64,000 bases of DNA from Claveliimonas bilis (GTDB lineage: Bacteria > Bacillota > Clostridia > Lachnospirales > Lachnospiraceae). Positions 1 to 8,857 of the stretch are shown in pieces. The notes under the pieces were generated by a model. It made no database searches. It had not been told where the DNA came from and saw only the letters and a program-made list of their open reading frames with translations. Position numbers and translations under genes: made by a program. Each line of letters opens with the position of its first letter. Position 1 is the first letter of the stretch. The DNA lies in the NCBI RefSeq assembly GCF_030296775.1, contig NZ_AP027742.1, forward strand, positions 2,604,001-2,668,000, given 5' to 3'.

Positions 1-555
1 TCTAAGAAGTCCCATTACTTCCATCCCGGCCTCTGAATCCAGGCTTCCTGTAGGCTCATCCGCAAGGATAACCGCAGGCTTGGCAAGCAGAGCCCTGGCA
101 ATAGCCGCTCTTTGCTGCTGGCCGCCTGATAATGTCTCCGGCATTTGATGCAGCTTTTCTTTTATCTTCAGAATTTTCAGCATTTCCTCCAAAAATGCCT
201 CATCCAGCTTTCCCCCGTCCAGGCGTATCGGAAGCGTAATATTCTCATACACATCCAGCATGGGAACCAGGTTATACTGCTGAAAGATAAATCCGATATT
301 TCGTCTCCGAAAGACAGTCCTTTCCTCTGCCGTCATATCCTTTAAGCTTATGTTTCGTATCCATACTCCTCCTTCTGTAGGCTCATCCAAGGCCCCAAGA
401 AGATTCAGAAGTGTAGTTTTTCCGCTTCCCGATGTTCCTACAACCGCAAGAAATTCGCCCTCCTCTACAGAAAGATCAATACCGTCCAGGGCATGTACCT
501 CATAGTCTTCTGTAACAAAATATTTTTTCAGTCCAACTGCCTTTACAATTTTCAT
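1..555 (-). CDS. ABC transporter ATP-binding protein, MacB/LolD-like exporter type (3' end outside window)
   Basis: This is the nucleotide-binding subunit of an ABC exporter, probably pairing with an FtsX-type permease that would lie to the left. About 185 N-terminal residues are present and the gene runs off the left edge. Walker A GTSGSGKT is at about residues 40-47, the signature LSGGQ at about 142-146 and Walker B VILADEP at about 162-168, all intact. The start MKIVKAV is preceded by CGGAGGAAG. It follows a response regulator/histidine kinase pair on the same strand, from which a terminator separates it. That order is typical of antimicrobial-peptide sensing and export modules. The substrate is inferred only from context. 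Confidence 0.9.
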   Translation of the reverse strand, partial: MKIVKAVGLKKYFVTEDYEVHALDGIDLSVEEGEFLAVVGTSGSGKTTLLNLLGALDEPTEGGVWIRNISLKDMTAEERTVFRRRNIGFIFQQYNLVPMLDVYENITLPIRLDGGKLDEAFLEEMLKILKIKEKLHQMPETLSGGQQQRAAIARALLAKPAVILADEPTGSLDSEAGMEVMGLLR

Positions 556-641
556 CTTTTCTTCCTCCGGTAATTTCCCAGTATATGCTGGTATATTTGC
601 CATAAAAAGAGAATACTATATAAATCTTACAATCCTGTGAC

Positions 642-679
642 AAAAAAGGGACAGGCCGCTTTTTGTCCTGTCCGCTTTT
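642..679 (-). terminator. Terminator after the two-component operon
   Basis: The arms GGACAGG (649-655) and CCTGTCC (667-673) form a hairpin. On the minus strand it is followed by CTTTTTT, so it ends the response regulator/kinase transcript before the ABC gene. Confidence 0.8.
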
Positions 680-714
680 TCGTTCTCACATTTCTTCCTT
701 TGTCTGCACAGCAT

Positions 715-1638
715 CTATTCTTCTGTGGGAAAGAAAATCTCCATCAGCAGTCCTCTTGTTTGTCTCTTTACCCGGATAAAGCCTCCCTGCGCCAGGATGA
801 TCTGTCTGGCAAGATAAAGGCCCACCCCAAATCCTTCCTGCACACGGACTCTCTTTCCCCTGTAAAATCTCTGGAATATTCTGTTCTCCTCCCCGGCTTC
901 AATGCCAATTCCGTAATCTCTCACGGAAATTTTAAGAAACATTTCATTTTGCAACGCGCTTACTTCCACATGTCCGCCTTGACTGCTGTACTTTACTGCA
1001 TTATCCAGCACATTGAAAAAGGCCTCGCCAAGCCAGTTTGGATCGTGCCTAAGTTCCAGATCAGAAGGAAGCGATACCTGGAAGTCCAGTTTTTTTTCTT
1101 CTGCCTGTGCCTGTATCTGTCCCAGGGCATTCAGCAGAGTTCTTCTAATATCTTTCGATTCCTTTCTTATCTGTATCATGTCATGTTCCAATCGTGACAT
1201 TTTGATGAAACTTTCTGTGAGAAACCGGATTTTCTCTTTAGCTCCCTCTGCCGACTGGATATACTGATATGCCTCTTCATTTCTCCCTTTTGTTTCCCCT
1301 TTTGCAAGTTCCAGATAGCTTTGGATATTTGCCAGGGGAGTCCGAAGCTGATGGGCAATTTCCGTAATAAGTTTCTGAAGTTTTTCCCGGCTTTTTTCTG
1401 CCTCTTCCTGACGCCCTTTCGCCATCCTGCATATCCGAATCAGCCGGTCTTCTATCTTCGCATAGATTGTCTCTTCCCCGGCTGTTCTGTTGGTCACTTC
1501 TTTTTCTTCCAGCACAAGTTCCGTGAGCTCAAGCAATGTTTCCATTTCCCGTCTTCTTTGCTTTCTCTCTATCCAAATAGAGATCGTTCCTCCAGCTGCA
1601 ATACCTGCTGCAGCTGCCGTCACAAGCCAAATCCACAT
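715..1638 (-). CDS. Sensor histidine kinase
   Basis: Membrane sensor kinase of 307 aa, partner of the response regulator just upstream. One N-terminal membrane segment (about residues 2-20) is followed by a coiled linker, a DHp domain with phosphoacceptor motif IAHQLRTP, and a HATPase_c domain with N box FFNVLDNAVKYS, G1 DYGIGIE and G2 GFGVGLYLA. There is almost no extracellular loop, as in kinases that sense through a partner ABC permease. I start at MWIW because GGGAGGAAGAAA precedes it; an in-frame ATG 33 bases earlier, overlapping the regulator stop, has a poorer site. All catalytic boxes are intact. Confidence 0.9.
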   Translation of the reverse strand: MWIWLVTAAAAGIAAGGTISIWIERKQRRREMETLLELTELVLEEKEVTNRTAGEETIYAKIEDRLIRICRMAKGRQEEAEKSREKLQKLITEIAHQLRTPLANIQSYLELAKGETKGRNEEAYQYIQSAEGAKEKIRFLTESFIKMSRLEHDMIQIRKESKDIRRTLLNALGQIQAQAEEKKLDFQVSLPSDLELRHDPNWLGEAFFNVLDNAVKYSSQGGHVEVSALQNEMFLKISVRDYGIGIEAGEENRIFQRFYRGKRVRVQEGFGVGLYLARQIILAQGGFIRVKRQTRGLLMEIFFPTEE

Positions 1639-1667
1639 TTTCTTCCTCCCGCCATTGTACTTTTTTC

Positions 1668-2345
1668 TCATTCTCCAAACCGGTAGCCCAGACCAAATAC
1701 GTTTTTGATCAGAGCTTTCTGCACTTTTTGATCTCCTATTTTTCTGCGAAGCCTTCCAATCGTGACACTGACTGTATTTTCCTCTACAAATTGTCCGTCA
1801 ATCCCCCATACGCTCTCAAGGATCATTTCTCTTGTCAGAACCTGCCCCTGATTTTTGGCAAAAAATTCGAGCAGATTATATTCCCTGGCTGTCAGCATGA
1901 TTTCTTCTCCGCCCCGGAAGACTCTTCTTTTCTCCGGCCAGACTTCCAGATCATCAAAAATGAATACTTTGTCTTTATCTGTCCTTCTAAGAACAGCCTC
2001 TATCCGTTTCAGCAGAACTTTCATCTGAAACGGTTTTACTACATAGTCATCTGCCCCGGCGTCAAAGGCTTCCAGCATTTCTCTTTCCTCATCCCTGGCT
2101 GTCAGAAAGATAGCCGGAAGTTCTTTTATTCCGTTTCTTAATATTTCTTCGTATAACCGGATTCCGTTTCCATCCGGCAAGGTCACATCTATCAGCAGCA
2201 AGTCTAAATTTTCGCCGTTGTTCAGCATTTGTACAGCTTCTTTGCAATCATAAGCACAAGATGCTGCAAACCCGCCTTTTTGGAGTGCGATTTTTAGAGC
2301 CTGATTCAGCATTTTGTCATCCTCTATAATCCCGATCCGTGCCAT
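1668..2345 (-). CDS. OmpR/PhoB-family response regulator
   Basis: DNA-binding response regulator, 225 aa. The N-terminal receiver domain begins MARIGIIEDDK (acidic pair) with the phosphoacceptor in LLLIDVTLPDGNG, the conserved Thr in IFLTARD and Lys in VVKPF. The C-terminal winged helix ends VFGLGYRFGE. I start at the ATG preceded by GGAAAGAAAGGG; a longer reading adds 16 residues that run toward the palindromic repeat upstream. It is the first gene of a two-gene operon with the kinase and probably controls the ABC exporter to the left. Confidence 0.92.
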   Translation of the reverse strand: MARIGIIEDDKMLNQALKIALQKGGFAASCAYDCKEAVQMLNNGENLDLLLIDVTLPDGNGIRLYEEILRNGIKELPAIFLTARDEEREMLEAFDAGADDYVVKPFQMKVLLKRIEAVLRRTDKDKVFIFDDLEVWPEKRRVFRGGEEIMLTAREYNLLEFFAKNQGQVLTREMILESVWGIDGQFVEENTVSVTIGRLRRKIGDQKVQKALIKNVFGLGYRFGE

Positions 2346-2377
2346 CGTTTTCCCTTTCTTTCCATTGTTTTTCAAGA

Positions 2378-2426
2378 TAGCGTTGGTGTACAAGAAGTCA
2401 ATACGCTCCCTTGTACACCACTGCTA
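2378..2426. repeat. Palindromic interspersed repeat, TAGCGTCGGTGTACA family, copy A
   Basis: The outer arms are TAGCGTTGGTGTACAAG (2378-2394) and the reverse complement of TAGCAGTGGTGTACAAG (2410-2426), matching at 15 of 17 positions, with a 15-base centre. The same arm sequence recurs at 40482-40505 and 45883-45951. This copy lies in the leader of the response regulator gene, between it and the divergent ECF sigma gene. Confidence 0.75.
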
Positions 2427-2493
2427 CATACCTATGTAATCATATCACATTGTACCCGCCATGTAAAAATTCCATTATTTTGTTATAATCTTC

Positions 2494-2522
2494 TGTAACG
2501 AATGAATATGCTCATGCGTCTA
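2494..2522 (+). promoter_or_regulatory. Candidate ECF-type promoter before the sigma gene
   Basis: TGTAAC (2494-2499) is followed after 17 bases by CGTCTA (2517-2522). This resembles ECF promoters (an AAC-containing -35 and CGTC-type -10) and suggests autoregulation. A TATAAT at 2484-2489 could be a separate vegetative -10. Confidence 0.45.
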
Positions 2523-2549
2523 ATAAGCAAAGAGGGGAGGGATGCCAAA

Positions 2550-3035
2550 ATGAACGCTGACTTTGAAGAGCTTTATGAACGCTTTTTTCATGATGTATAT
2601 TTATTTATACTTGCTGCAAGCGGAGATCCTTACATTGCTGAAGAAATCACACAGGAAACGTTTTTCAGAGCTCTGAAAGAAATCCGGCATTTTAAAGGAA
2701 ATTGCTCCGTGAAATCCTGGCTCTGTCAGATTGCCAAAAATTTATACATCAGCCAGAAGCGAAAAAAGCCTGCCCTTTCCACCGAGGATATCCCTGTAAC
2801 GGACATATCTACGGAACAAAGCGCGGAAGATCTTTGTATACAAAATCAACAGGCTCTTTCCCTTTACAAAATCCTTCATTATCTGGATGAACCCTATAAG
2901 GAAGTCTTTACACTGCGCACGCTGGGTGATCTTTCCTTCAGGGAGATTGGCGAGATTTTCGGAAAACAGGAAAACTGGGCAAGAGTAACCTATTACCGGG
3001 CCCGTATGAAGATCCAGAAAAAAATTCAAGAATAA
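2550..3035 (+). CDS. ECF (sigma-70 family) RNA polymerase sigma factor
   Basis: Extracytoplasmic-function sigma factor, 161 aa. Region 2 (about residues 1-75) contains DVYLFILAASGDPYIAEEIT and TFFRALKEI. Region 4 (about 100-160) contains FTLRTLGDLSFREIGEIFG. The start at 2550 is chosen for the GAGGGGAGGG site just upstream; a further 16 in-frame residues upstream overlap the presumed promoter. The anti-sigma gene begins 20 bases after the stop, the usual arrangement for such pairs. Confidence 0.92.
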   Translation: MNADFEELYERFFHDVYLFILAASGDPYIAEEITQETFFRALKEIRHFKGNCSVKSWLCQIAKNLYISQKRKKPALSTEDIPVTDISTEQSAEDLCIQNQQALSLYKILHYLDEPYKEVFTLRTLGDLSFREIGEIFGKQENWARVTYYRARMKIQKKIQE

Positions 3036-3055
3036 TTTTTAAGGAGCGTGAGTTT

Positions 3056-4018
3056 ATGAAAATATCCTGTAATATCATTCGTGATCTTCTCCCGCTTTAC
3101 CTGGACCAGGTATGCAGCGAAGAAAGCAAAGATATGATAGAAAACCATCTGACTGAATGCGAAAACTGCCGGGAATACTACGATCAAATGTCTGCCGATG
3201 TTCCCGACATCAATATTGATCCGGAAGAATCTGCAGACCCTTTAGATGATAAAGCCATGATAAGAAAATTAAGCCGCCATATTACATCCCGGCAGTTTAT
3301 GATCACCGGTATTACTTTGATCGTTGTTTTTATCATTGGCTGTTTCCTCAATTCTCCCGACTTTTCCTCTGCCTCTTCTCCGTTCATTGACAAAGCGAAG
3401 GAAACCGTACTAGAGACCATACCGGTTCTTGACTCAAGAATTTCCACGGATAAGATTACTCCCGGCGATGCCTACCGTCTGGAAGACGGTTCTATCTACT
3501 GTTCCTTTACTGTCAATTCTTCTTTTTCTTCTTTCTCGGAATGTTATGTGACGGATCAGGATGGAGAACAGAAACTTCATACAAACTATTTTACAGACTT
3601 CAATGCCCTGGCTTTTCAAAAATCTATAGATGATCGCATCAATGAACTTTTTCATATAAACAGCAGCGATGAGGCGACGACATTCTATATGGTTGTACCT
3701 GAAAAATCCGGAACCTGGCCCGATGATGTCAAAAATCCTTCTGAAGGCAGGCTTGTCATTCAGGATACCAGCGGCGTATATTGCATAGGAAAAGGCGGGG
3801 AGATTCTCGCTCTGTGGGAAAAAGGTCAGCCTCTTTCACAAGCTCCCCAAGAGATTGAAGAACTAGTCGCCGACCAACGTGCCATGATGGAAGAAGATTA
3901 TGCACAAATGGAGGAAAATACAGAAGGGACCGACGCTGGCGAAGAAGACGGCACAGTAGAATGGTCAAAAGACTTTAGAAAAAATTTCTGGGGGACAATT
4001 TGGGATTCGGAAGAATAG
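3056..4018 (+). CDS. Anti-sigma factor with zinc-finger domain
   Basis: Membrane-bound anti-sigma factor, 320 aa, expected to hold the preceding sigma factor inactive. The N-terminal ZAS-type zinc finger has C20, H31, C35 and C38 (H-x3-C-x2-C). One membrane segment lies at about 81-98 (ITGITLIVVFIIGCF). The remaining ~220 residues would be outside the cell as the sensory part, with an acidic C-terminal tail. AAGGAGCG precedes the ATG. I recognise no named fold in the extracellular domain, so the inducing signal is unknown. Confidence 0.88.
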   Translation: MKISCNIIRDLLPLYLDQVCSEESKDMIENHLTECENCREYYDQMSADVPDINIDPEESADPLDDKAMIRKLSRHITSRQFMITGITLIVVFIIGCFLNSPDFSSASSPFIDKAKETVLETIPVLDSRISTDKITPGDAYRLEDGSIYCSFTVNSSFSSFSECYVTDQDGEQKLHTNYFTDFNALAFQKSIDDRINELFHINSSDEATTFYMVVPEKSGTWPDDVKNPSEGRLVIQDTSGVYCIGKGGEILALWEKGQPLSQAPQEIEELVADQRAMMEEDYAQMEENTEGTDAGEEDGTVEWSKDFRKNFWGTIWDSEE

Positions 4019-4027
4019 TGCAACAAA

Positions 4028-4062
4028 GGAGACAGTTGGCAAAACTCCTGTCTCCTCTTTTA
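4028..4062. terminator. Terminator between anti-sigma and NUDIX genes
   Basis: GGAGACAG (4028-4035) pairs with CTGTCTCC (4048-4055), followed by TCTTTTA. The genes converge here. Confidence 0.85.
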
Positions 4063-4064
4063 TC

Positions 4065-5081
4065 CTATTGAAAAAGTTCCTTTCTCAAAAGCTCCAGCTC
4101 ATCTTTGTAAATGCAGTTTTTCAAAGTCCCTTTTTCTACCGCTTCCCTGCATTTTTCAAAATCCATCCACATTACTTCTTCTACCTCTTCTTCCTGAAGA
4201 CTCAGGTTTCTTTCATCTACTTGTTTTTCGTAGAGATAGACAGCGCTAAGCTCATTATCCCGAAAGGGCTTTCCGTAAAATTCATCTTCAAAAGCACTGT
4301 ACCTCATGCCCGCAAACCGAAGATCGCTTCCTTTTGCATCTATTCCTAATTCTTCTTTTAGTTCCCGCAAAGCTGCCGGGAGATAATCATCTCCTGCTTC
4401 CACATGCCCCGCTGATGAAACATCATAACATCCCGGGTTGGAGTCCTTACAGGCACTTCTCTTTTGCAGAAGCAGATCATACCCGCTCTGTTCATTCTTC
4501 CGTATGATCCACACGTGAGCAGTAGGATGCAGGCTCCCTTCCAGATGAGCTACTCCTCTTTCTGTAACAATTCCGCTTTTCGATCCATCCTCGTTTAAAA
4601 TATCAAAAAGCTCCATCGCTCTTCCATCCAATGCTGCCATAAGAAGTGTATCCGTTTCGTCGTACACAAGTTTTAAGGAGAAAAAGGGGTGGTCCTCGTT
4701 CATCAGGCGAAAGAAGATCTTATCTCCCTCCCAGATATTCAGATCAAAGACCTTTTCCTTCTCCACCCACTCCAGTTCTCCTTCATCGCAGGGGTGCGGC
4801 TCTCCCTCAAATCCGTCGGCGGTATAAAGTGACATGTATTCTGTAACAGAATCCCCATATACAAAGGTGACAATTCCCCTGTATTTCCAGGAGGTCAGTG
4901 TGTACCCTGTCTCCTCCCACACTTCCCGCAGCAGACATTCCTCCGGGCTTTCACTGTCTTCAAAGTGACCGCCCACTCCGATCCATTTATCCTTATTGAC
5001 ATCATTCTTTTTCACTGTCCGATGGAGCATCAGATATTTTCCGTCTTTTTCAATATAACATAATGTGCTTAATCTTATCAT
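4065..5081 (-). CDS. Double NUDIX hydrolase
   Basis: Two NUDIX domains in one 338-aa chain. The first (about 1-150) is of the 8-oxo-dGTP diphosphatase type and has a complete NUDIX box: G38, E44 and R52-E53-x2-E56-E57-x-G59. The second (about 160-335) resembles the YfcD/isopentenyl-diphosphate isomerase-like group and has G225, then D231 where the box usually has Glu, then R239-E240-x2-E243-E244-x-G246. It probably hydrolyses nucleoside diphosphate derivatives in the cytoplasm; the substrate cannot be read from the sequence. It appears to be monocistronic. Confidence 0.88.
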   Translation of the reverse strand: MIRLSTLCYIEKDGKYLMLHRTVKKNDVNKDKWIGVGGHFEDSESPEECLLREVWEETGYTLTSWKYRGIVTFVYGDSVTEYMSLYTADGFEGEPHPCDEGELEWVEKEKVFDLNIWEGDKIFFRLMNEDHPFFSLKLVYDETDTLLMAALDGRAMELFDILNEDGSKSGIVTERGVAHLEGSLHPTAHVWIIRKNEQSGYDLLLQKRSACKDSNPGCYDVSSAGHVEAGDDYLPAALRELKEELGIDAKGSDLRFAGMRYSAFEDEFYGKPFRDNELSAVYLYEKQVDERNLSLQEEEVEEVMWMDFEKCREAVEKGTLKNCIYKDELELLRKELFQ

Positions 5082-5168
5082 ATTTCTTCTCCTTTGTACT
5101 CCTGTGTACTTTTTATACTACTATATAAATTTTATGATATCTTATCTGACTGATTCCGGCAATATCCT

Positions 5169-6917
5169 TTACACCGGTATACTGTCTCTTACGCATAGTG
5201 CTCCATATCCCACCTGATTATTGGGATAAACTGTGAAACCGGGGAGTTCTGCTGCTCCTTTTCTCAGATATGCCTTTATCTTCTCCCCATACAGATAGGC
5301 ATCATTTCCCCTGACAATCCCCCATTCCATCAAAAGAGAGGCCGCCCCTGTCACAAAAGGCACTGCAAAAGAAGTTCCTGTTACAGAAACAATTCCCCCT
5401 CCCGGAGCCCGGGTTGATATATTTACTCCAGGAGCTGCCAGATCCGGTTTGGTACGATATCCTTCTCCATCTGCACCCCGTCCGGAAAAATCTGCATACG
5501 TAAAAGTCAGTGCATTATAGGCCCCTACGGTAATAACCCTGGAAGCTGTTGAGGGGATAGTGAAGGTTCTTTCCTCAATAGGGAAAAGAAAGCCTGTTCC
5601 CCGATTGAGAACTTCCTCCGACGGAAGCCACATCTGATAATTTCCGTCCACTACCTTTCCCGCTGTCAGAACAACAGTCCACACTCCTGAAGCAATATAA
5701 CTGTCCACCGGAAGAAGATCAATAAAAATCTCCTGCACCAGACTATAAGGACTTGGCTCTCCATAATATATCAGAATTTCTGTAGGCCCCACCCGTATTC
5801 TCTGCGTACCTATCACCTCGCGGATAGGTTCTGTCCGAACGCCGGAAGGCGTAATAATAGAAAAGCGCACTTCATCAGCGTAAGTCTTCCAGATCTGGAT
5901 ATTTAAAGTAGGCTGGCTTTCCTGGACCGCCAGCTGTACCTTCACTTCTTCTCCGCTTCTGATCTTTCCGGAGGTGTGCCCGGCGCTGTTTCCTTCGTTG
6001 CCTGCCCCTACACAGATGCTGGTACGTCCCAGGTTCGCAATGTCATCCATATATCGTTCCAGAAGCGAACTTCCGTCATGTGCTCCATATGTATTACCAA
6101 AACTGATATTCATTGCCATAGGCATCTGATATTCCAGAGACTTTCGGACGGCATAGTCAATTCCCATCAGCAGCTCTGTTGTCCTCGGGAAGCCGTCTGC
6201 CCTTGGAGATGCCAGTTTTACGATCAAAAGGCTGCTCCCCGGAGCCACACCTGCATACCTGTCTCCTTCACTGCCTCCGCCTCCGGCTGCGATGGCTGCA
6301 ACTGCCGTCCCATGACCTGACCGGTCTTCTTCCGGTACTAATCGCCTTCTCTCCCCTTCCGTTTCCGCACGGATAGCGCGGTCAATCTGTTCCGCCGGAT
6401 ATTCTGCTCCTATCTGGTAGCCTTCCGGCGGCTTTGCCTCCTCTGTCCCCCGGGCGGCAGACTGGTCCCACATGGCAAGAATGCGTGTCGAACCGTCTTC
6501 CCATCTGAAATCCTGCAGCATATAGTCAATGCCGGAATCTATAATGGCTATCAATGTTCCTTTCCCGCTCAAAGAAAAAGGTGTATCCTGCACAGCATTT
6601 ATGCAGGATACACGCTTTCCGTCATATACCTGGAAAAACAGCCGCTTCGGCTTCTCGATATACTCGATTTCCGGCAGCAAAGACAGCTCGTTTAAGCGGG
6701 ACTCCAAAATCGTGATCACCGCGTATTCATTCAAAAGCTCTGTCACCTGAACAGCTATCGCTCTGGCGCTTTCAAGGCTTCCGGAATATTTGACAATAAC
6801 ATCCCACTCCCGGTCAATAGGATAATATCCCACATCCAGTTCCAGCGACTTTTCCCTCTCCTCTTCCGTAGCATCCAGCGCAAGGTTCAAAAGATTTTCT
6901 ACCTTCTGGCTTTTCAT
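5169..6917 (-). CDS. S8 family peptidase (subtilisin-like, Csp type)
   Basis: Serine protease, 582 aa, with an intact triad: D127 (IIDSGID), H202 (SGHGTAV) and S516 (GTSFAVP), plus oxyanion Asn N307 in GAGNEGN. There is an N-terminal prodomain-like region of about 100 residues and a long insert (about 315-450) between the Asn and Ser blocks. This is the architecture of clostridial CspB-type germination proteases and their relatives. No signal peptide is evident, which suits an intracellular or spore-associated protease. The start is preceded by GAGGTGGCC. The germination role is a family inference; no other germination gene is adjacent. Confidence 0.88.
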   Translation of the reverse strand: MKSQKVENLLNLALDATEEEREKSLELDVGYYPIDREWDVIVKYSGSLESARAIAVQVTELLNEYAVITILESRLNELSLLPEIEYIEKPKRLFFQVYDGKRVSCINAVQDTPFSLSGKGTLIAIIDSGIDYMLQDFRWEDGSTRILAMWDQSAARGTEEAKPPEGYQIGAEYPAEQIDRAIRAETEGERRRLVPEEDRSGHGTAVAAIAAGGGGSEGDRYAGVAPGSSLLIVKLASPRADGFPRTTELLMGIDYAVRKSLEYQMPMAMNISFGNTYGAHDGSSLLERYMDDIANLGRTSICVGAGNEGNSAGHTSGKIRSGEEVKVQLAVQESQPTLNIQIWKTYADEVRFSIITPSGVRTEPIREVIGTQRIRVGPTEILIYYGEPSPYSLVQEIFIDLLPVDSYIASGVWTVVLTAGKVVDGNYQMWLPSEEVLNRGTGFLFPIEERTFTIPSTASRVITVGAYNALTFTYADFSGRGADGEGYRTKPDLAAPGVNISTRAPGGGIVSVTGTSFAVPFVTGAASLLMEWGIVRGNDAYLYGEKIKAYLRKGAAELPGFTVYPNNQVGYGALCVRDSIPV

Positions 6918-7012
6918 CCGGCCACCTCGTTTTCCTTCTGCAGTATCGTCCTGTATTTGGACACTGCATTTTTATTACATCATATGCCCGGAATATAAGA
7001 ATATAACCTTTC

Positions 7013-7627
7013 CTAGCACACTGCAATCCCCGAATCTGTGTATGGTGCGATAGAAAGAGGGATAAAAAATCCTCTCTCGTGGCGGCACAAAGGACAGATC
7101 TCAGGTACCTTTGACCCGCGGAAGATGTGCCCGCAGTTCAGACACATCCATGCCCCCTCTTCGGCAAATTCAAAATAGGTATTATTTTCCAGAAGTTCTT
7201 TGATCGTCCCGAACCTTTTCGCATGTATTTTTTCCACTTCTGCAATCTGGAAAAATGCAGACGCCGCCTCCAGAAATCCCTCTTCTTTTGCCTGATTTCC
7301 AAACACCTGATAGACATCTTTATATTCTTCTGTCTCGTTGTGCTCTGCAGCAGCCAAAAGCTCTGTCAGAGAATCAAAGGTATCTACCGGAAAACCGCTG
7401 CATATTTCGATGGTCTGCCCCTCTGCCTCTTTTAAAAGTTCATAATAGCGCTGGGCATGAGCCCGCTCCTGCTCTGCCGTAAAAAGGAAAATCTGGCTCA
7501 CTGCATACATATGATGCTCCCGGGCCATCTCTGCTGCAATGGTGTAGCGGTTTCTTGCCTGACTTTCTCCCGCGAACGCCTTCATCAGATTTTCTTTTGT
7601 TTTGCTTCTTTGAAAATCAACTGCCAT
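7013..7627 (-). CDS. rbr: Rubrerythrin
   Basis: Peroxide-reducing diiron protein of anaerobes, 204 aa. The ferritin-like four-helix domain carries the iron ligands in AFAGESQARNRY, EQERAHAQRY, EGFLEAASAF and EVEKIHAKRF. The C-terminal rubredoxin domain has CLNC and CPLC pairs for the Fe(SCys)4 centre. A tail of about 18 residues ending in Cys extends past the usual end. AGGAGT is well spaced before MAVDF; an ATG 18 bases earlier is too close to that site. It probably protects against H2O2 and is transcribed alone. Confidence 0.95.
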   Translation of the reverse strand: MAVDFQRSKTKENLMKAFAGESQARNRYTIAAEMAREHHMYAVSQIFLFTAEQERAHAQRYYELLKEAEGQTIEICSGFPVDTFDSLTELLAAAEHNETEEYKDVYQVFGNQAKEEGFLEAASAFFQIAEVEKIHAKRFGTIKELLENNTYFEFAEEGAWMCLNCGHIFRGSKVPEICPLCRHERGFFIPLSIAPYTDSGIAVC

Positions 7628-7692
7628 GATACATACTCCTTTCATTTGCTTTCTATAGTATGTACCATGGCAGTGCCAGATTATTCATTATT

Positions 7693-8709
7693 TTATTGGA
7701 ATCCGATCAGTCTCCTTGCAACAGTATACGCCAGAGACGAAATCTTCCGTCCGGATCTTCCCGGAAGATTCATTGTCTGTCCTAAAATCCCATAACGGAT
7801 CTTAAAGTAAGTTTTTACATCCTTCTTCCTCAAATATAGCCAAAGGTCCTTCTTTTTATCAAGATTTTCCCTCTCCTTAGAGCGGATACACAGAATAGAA
7901 GAAACCGTCATCATGATAGCCAGATAGTTTATCATATATTTTTTCAGCTTCTTATTCGTTATCTCCTTCATCTGATACATATCGATCATTTTCTTTGTCA
8001 CAAAGATCTGCTGGTCTACCCGTTTTATCATAACCTTTTCGTTGACGGATTGATCTTCCCGGCCGATATAATAACGGTAAAAATCTTCATCCATGTAATA
8101 CATTTTTCTCACATGGGGCAAAGGATAGTATACATATATATTATCAACATAAAATGTATGCTTCGGCAGACGCAGCTGGCAGAGCTGCAAAAGCTCTGTT
8201 CGGTAGATAACGGAGTGCATCAGAATATACTGATCCAGATGGAAATGACCGATATCAGACCAGTGAAAAATCTCATCCTGGGGCAGTACATTCCGATAAT
8301 GGATACACTTTTTATTCTCCATGCCTTCTTTTTCATAAACATAGTTGGCAATCAGCATATCTACCTGCTGTCCCTCTTCTTCAAATCCACGAAGCACCTG
8401 AAGGATTCGGTGCAAAGATTCTTCCTTGACCCAGTCATCGCTGTCTACTACTTTAAAATATTTGCCGGACGCTGCTGCCAGTCCGCTGTTGACAGCATCT
8501 CCATGCCCTCCGTTCTCTTTATCGATCACCTTAATAATATCCGGATATTTTTCAGCATATTCATGTCCTATTCGTGATGTATTGTCCTTTGATCCATCAT
8601 TGACAATGATAATCTCTACATCCTCTCCCCCGGGAAGAATACTTTCGATTGCATGAGTCATATACGCCTCTGAATTATAACAGGGAATTGCGAATGAAAT
8701 GTATTTCAT
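7693..8709 (-). CDS. Family 2 glycosyltransferase
   Basis: GT-A fold glycosyltransferase, 338 aa. The N-terminal nucleotide-sugar domain (about 1-110) begins FAIPCYNSE, with EIIIVNDGSKDNT and the metal-binding DSDD motif in FKVVDSDDWV. The C-terminal part (about 230-320) is basic and rich in Lys/Tyr with no clear membrane span. It probably adds a sugar to a cell-surface polymer. No polysaccharide cluster surrounds it, so acceptor and donor are unknown. GAGGAGG precedes the ATG. Confidence 0.9.
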   Translation of the reverse strand: MKYISFAIPCYNSEAYMTHAIESILPGGEDVEIIIVNDGSKDNTSRIGHEYAEKYPDIIKVIDKENGGHGDAVNSGLAAASGKYFKVVDSDDWVKEESLHRILQVLRGFEEEGQQVDMLIANYVYEKEGMENKKCIHYRNVLPQDEIFHWSDIGHFHLDQYILMHSVIYRTELLQLCQLRLPKHTFYVDNIYVYYPLPHVRKMYYMDEDFYRYYIGREDQSVNEKVMIKRVDQQIFVTKKMIDMYQMKEITNKKLKKYMINYLAIMMTVSSILCIRSKERENLDKKKDLWLYLRKKDVKTYFKIRYGILGQTMNLPGRSGRKISSLAYTVARRLIGFQ

Positions 8710-8795
8710 AATTTTTTCCTCCTCGACTTCTTTAGTATTATATAGTATTCCTGCCTTTTTTCCAACTTAAACTTTGCAAAATCTTCTTTGTCTGA

Positions 8796-8824
8796 TTGTA
8801 AAAAAACTTTTTTTCCGTTATATT
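8796..8824 (+). promoter_or_regulatory. Promoter of the phosphofructokinase gene
   Basis: TTGTAA (8796-8801), 17 bases, TATATT (8819-8824), 34 bases before the ATG. The spacer is an A-tract followed by a T-tract. Confidence 0.6.
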
Positions 8825-8857
8825 TATAGTAAGTACACACAACGGAGGTAAAAAGGC

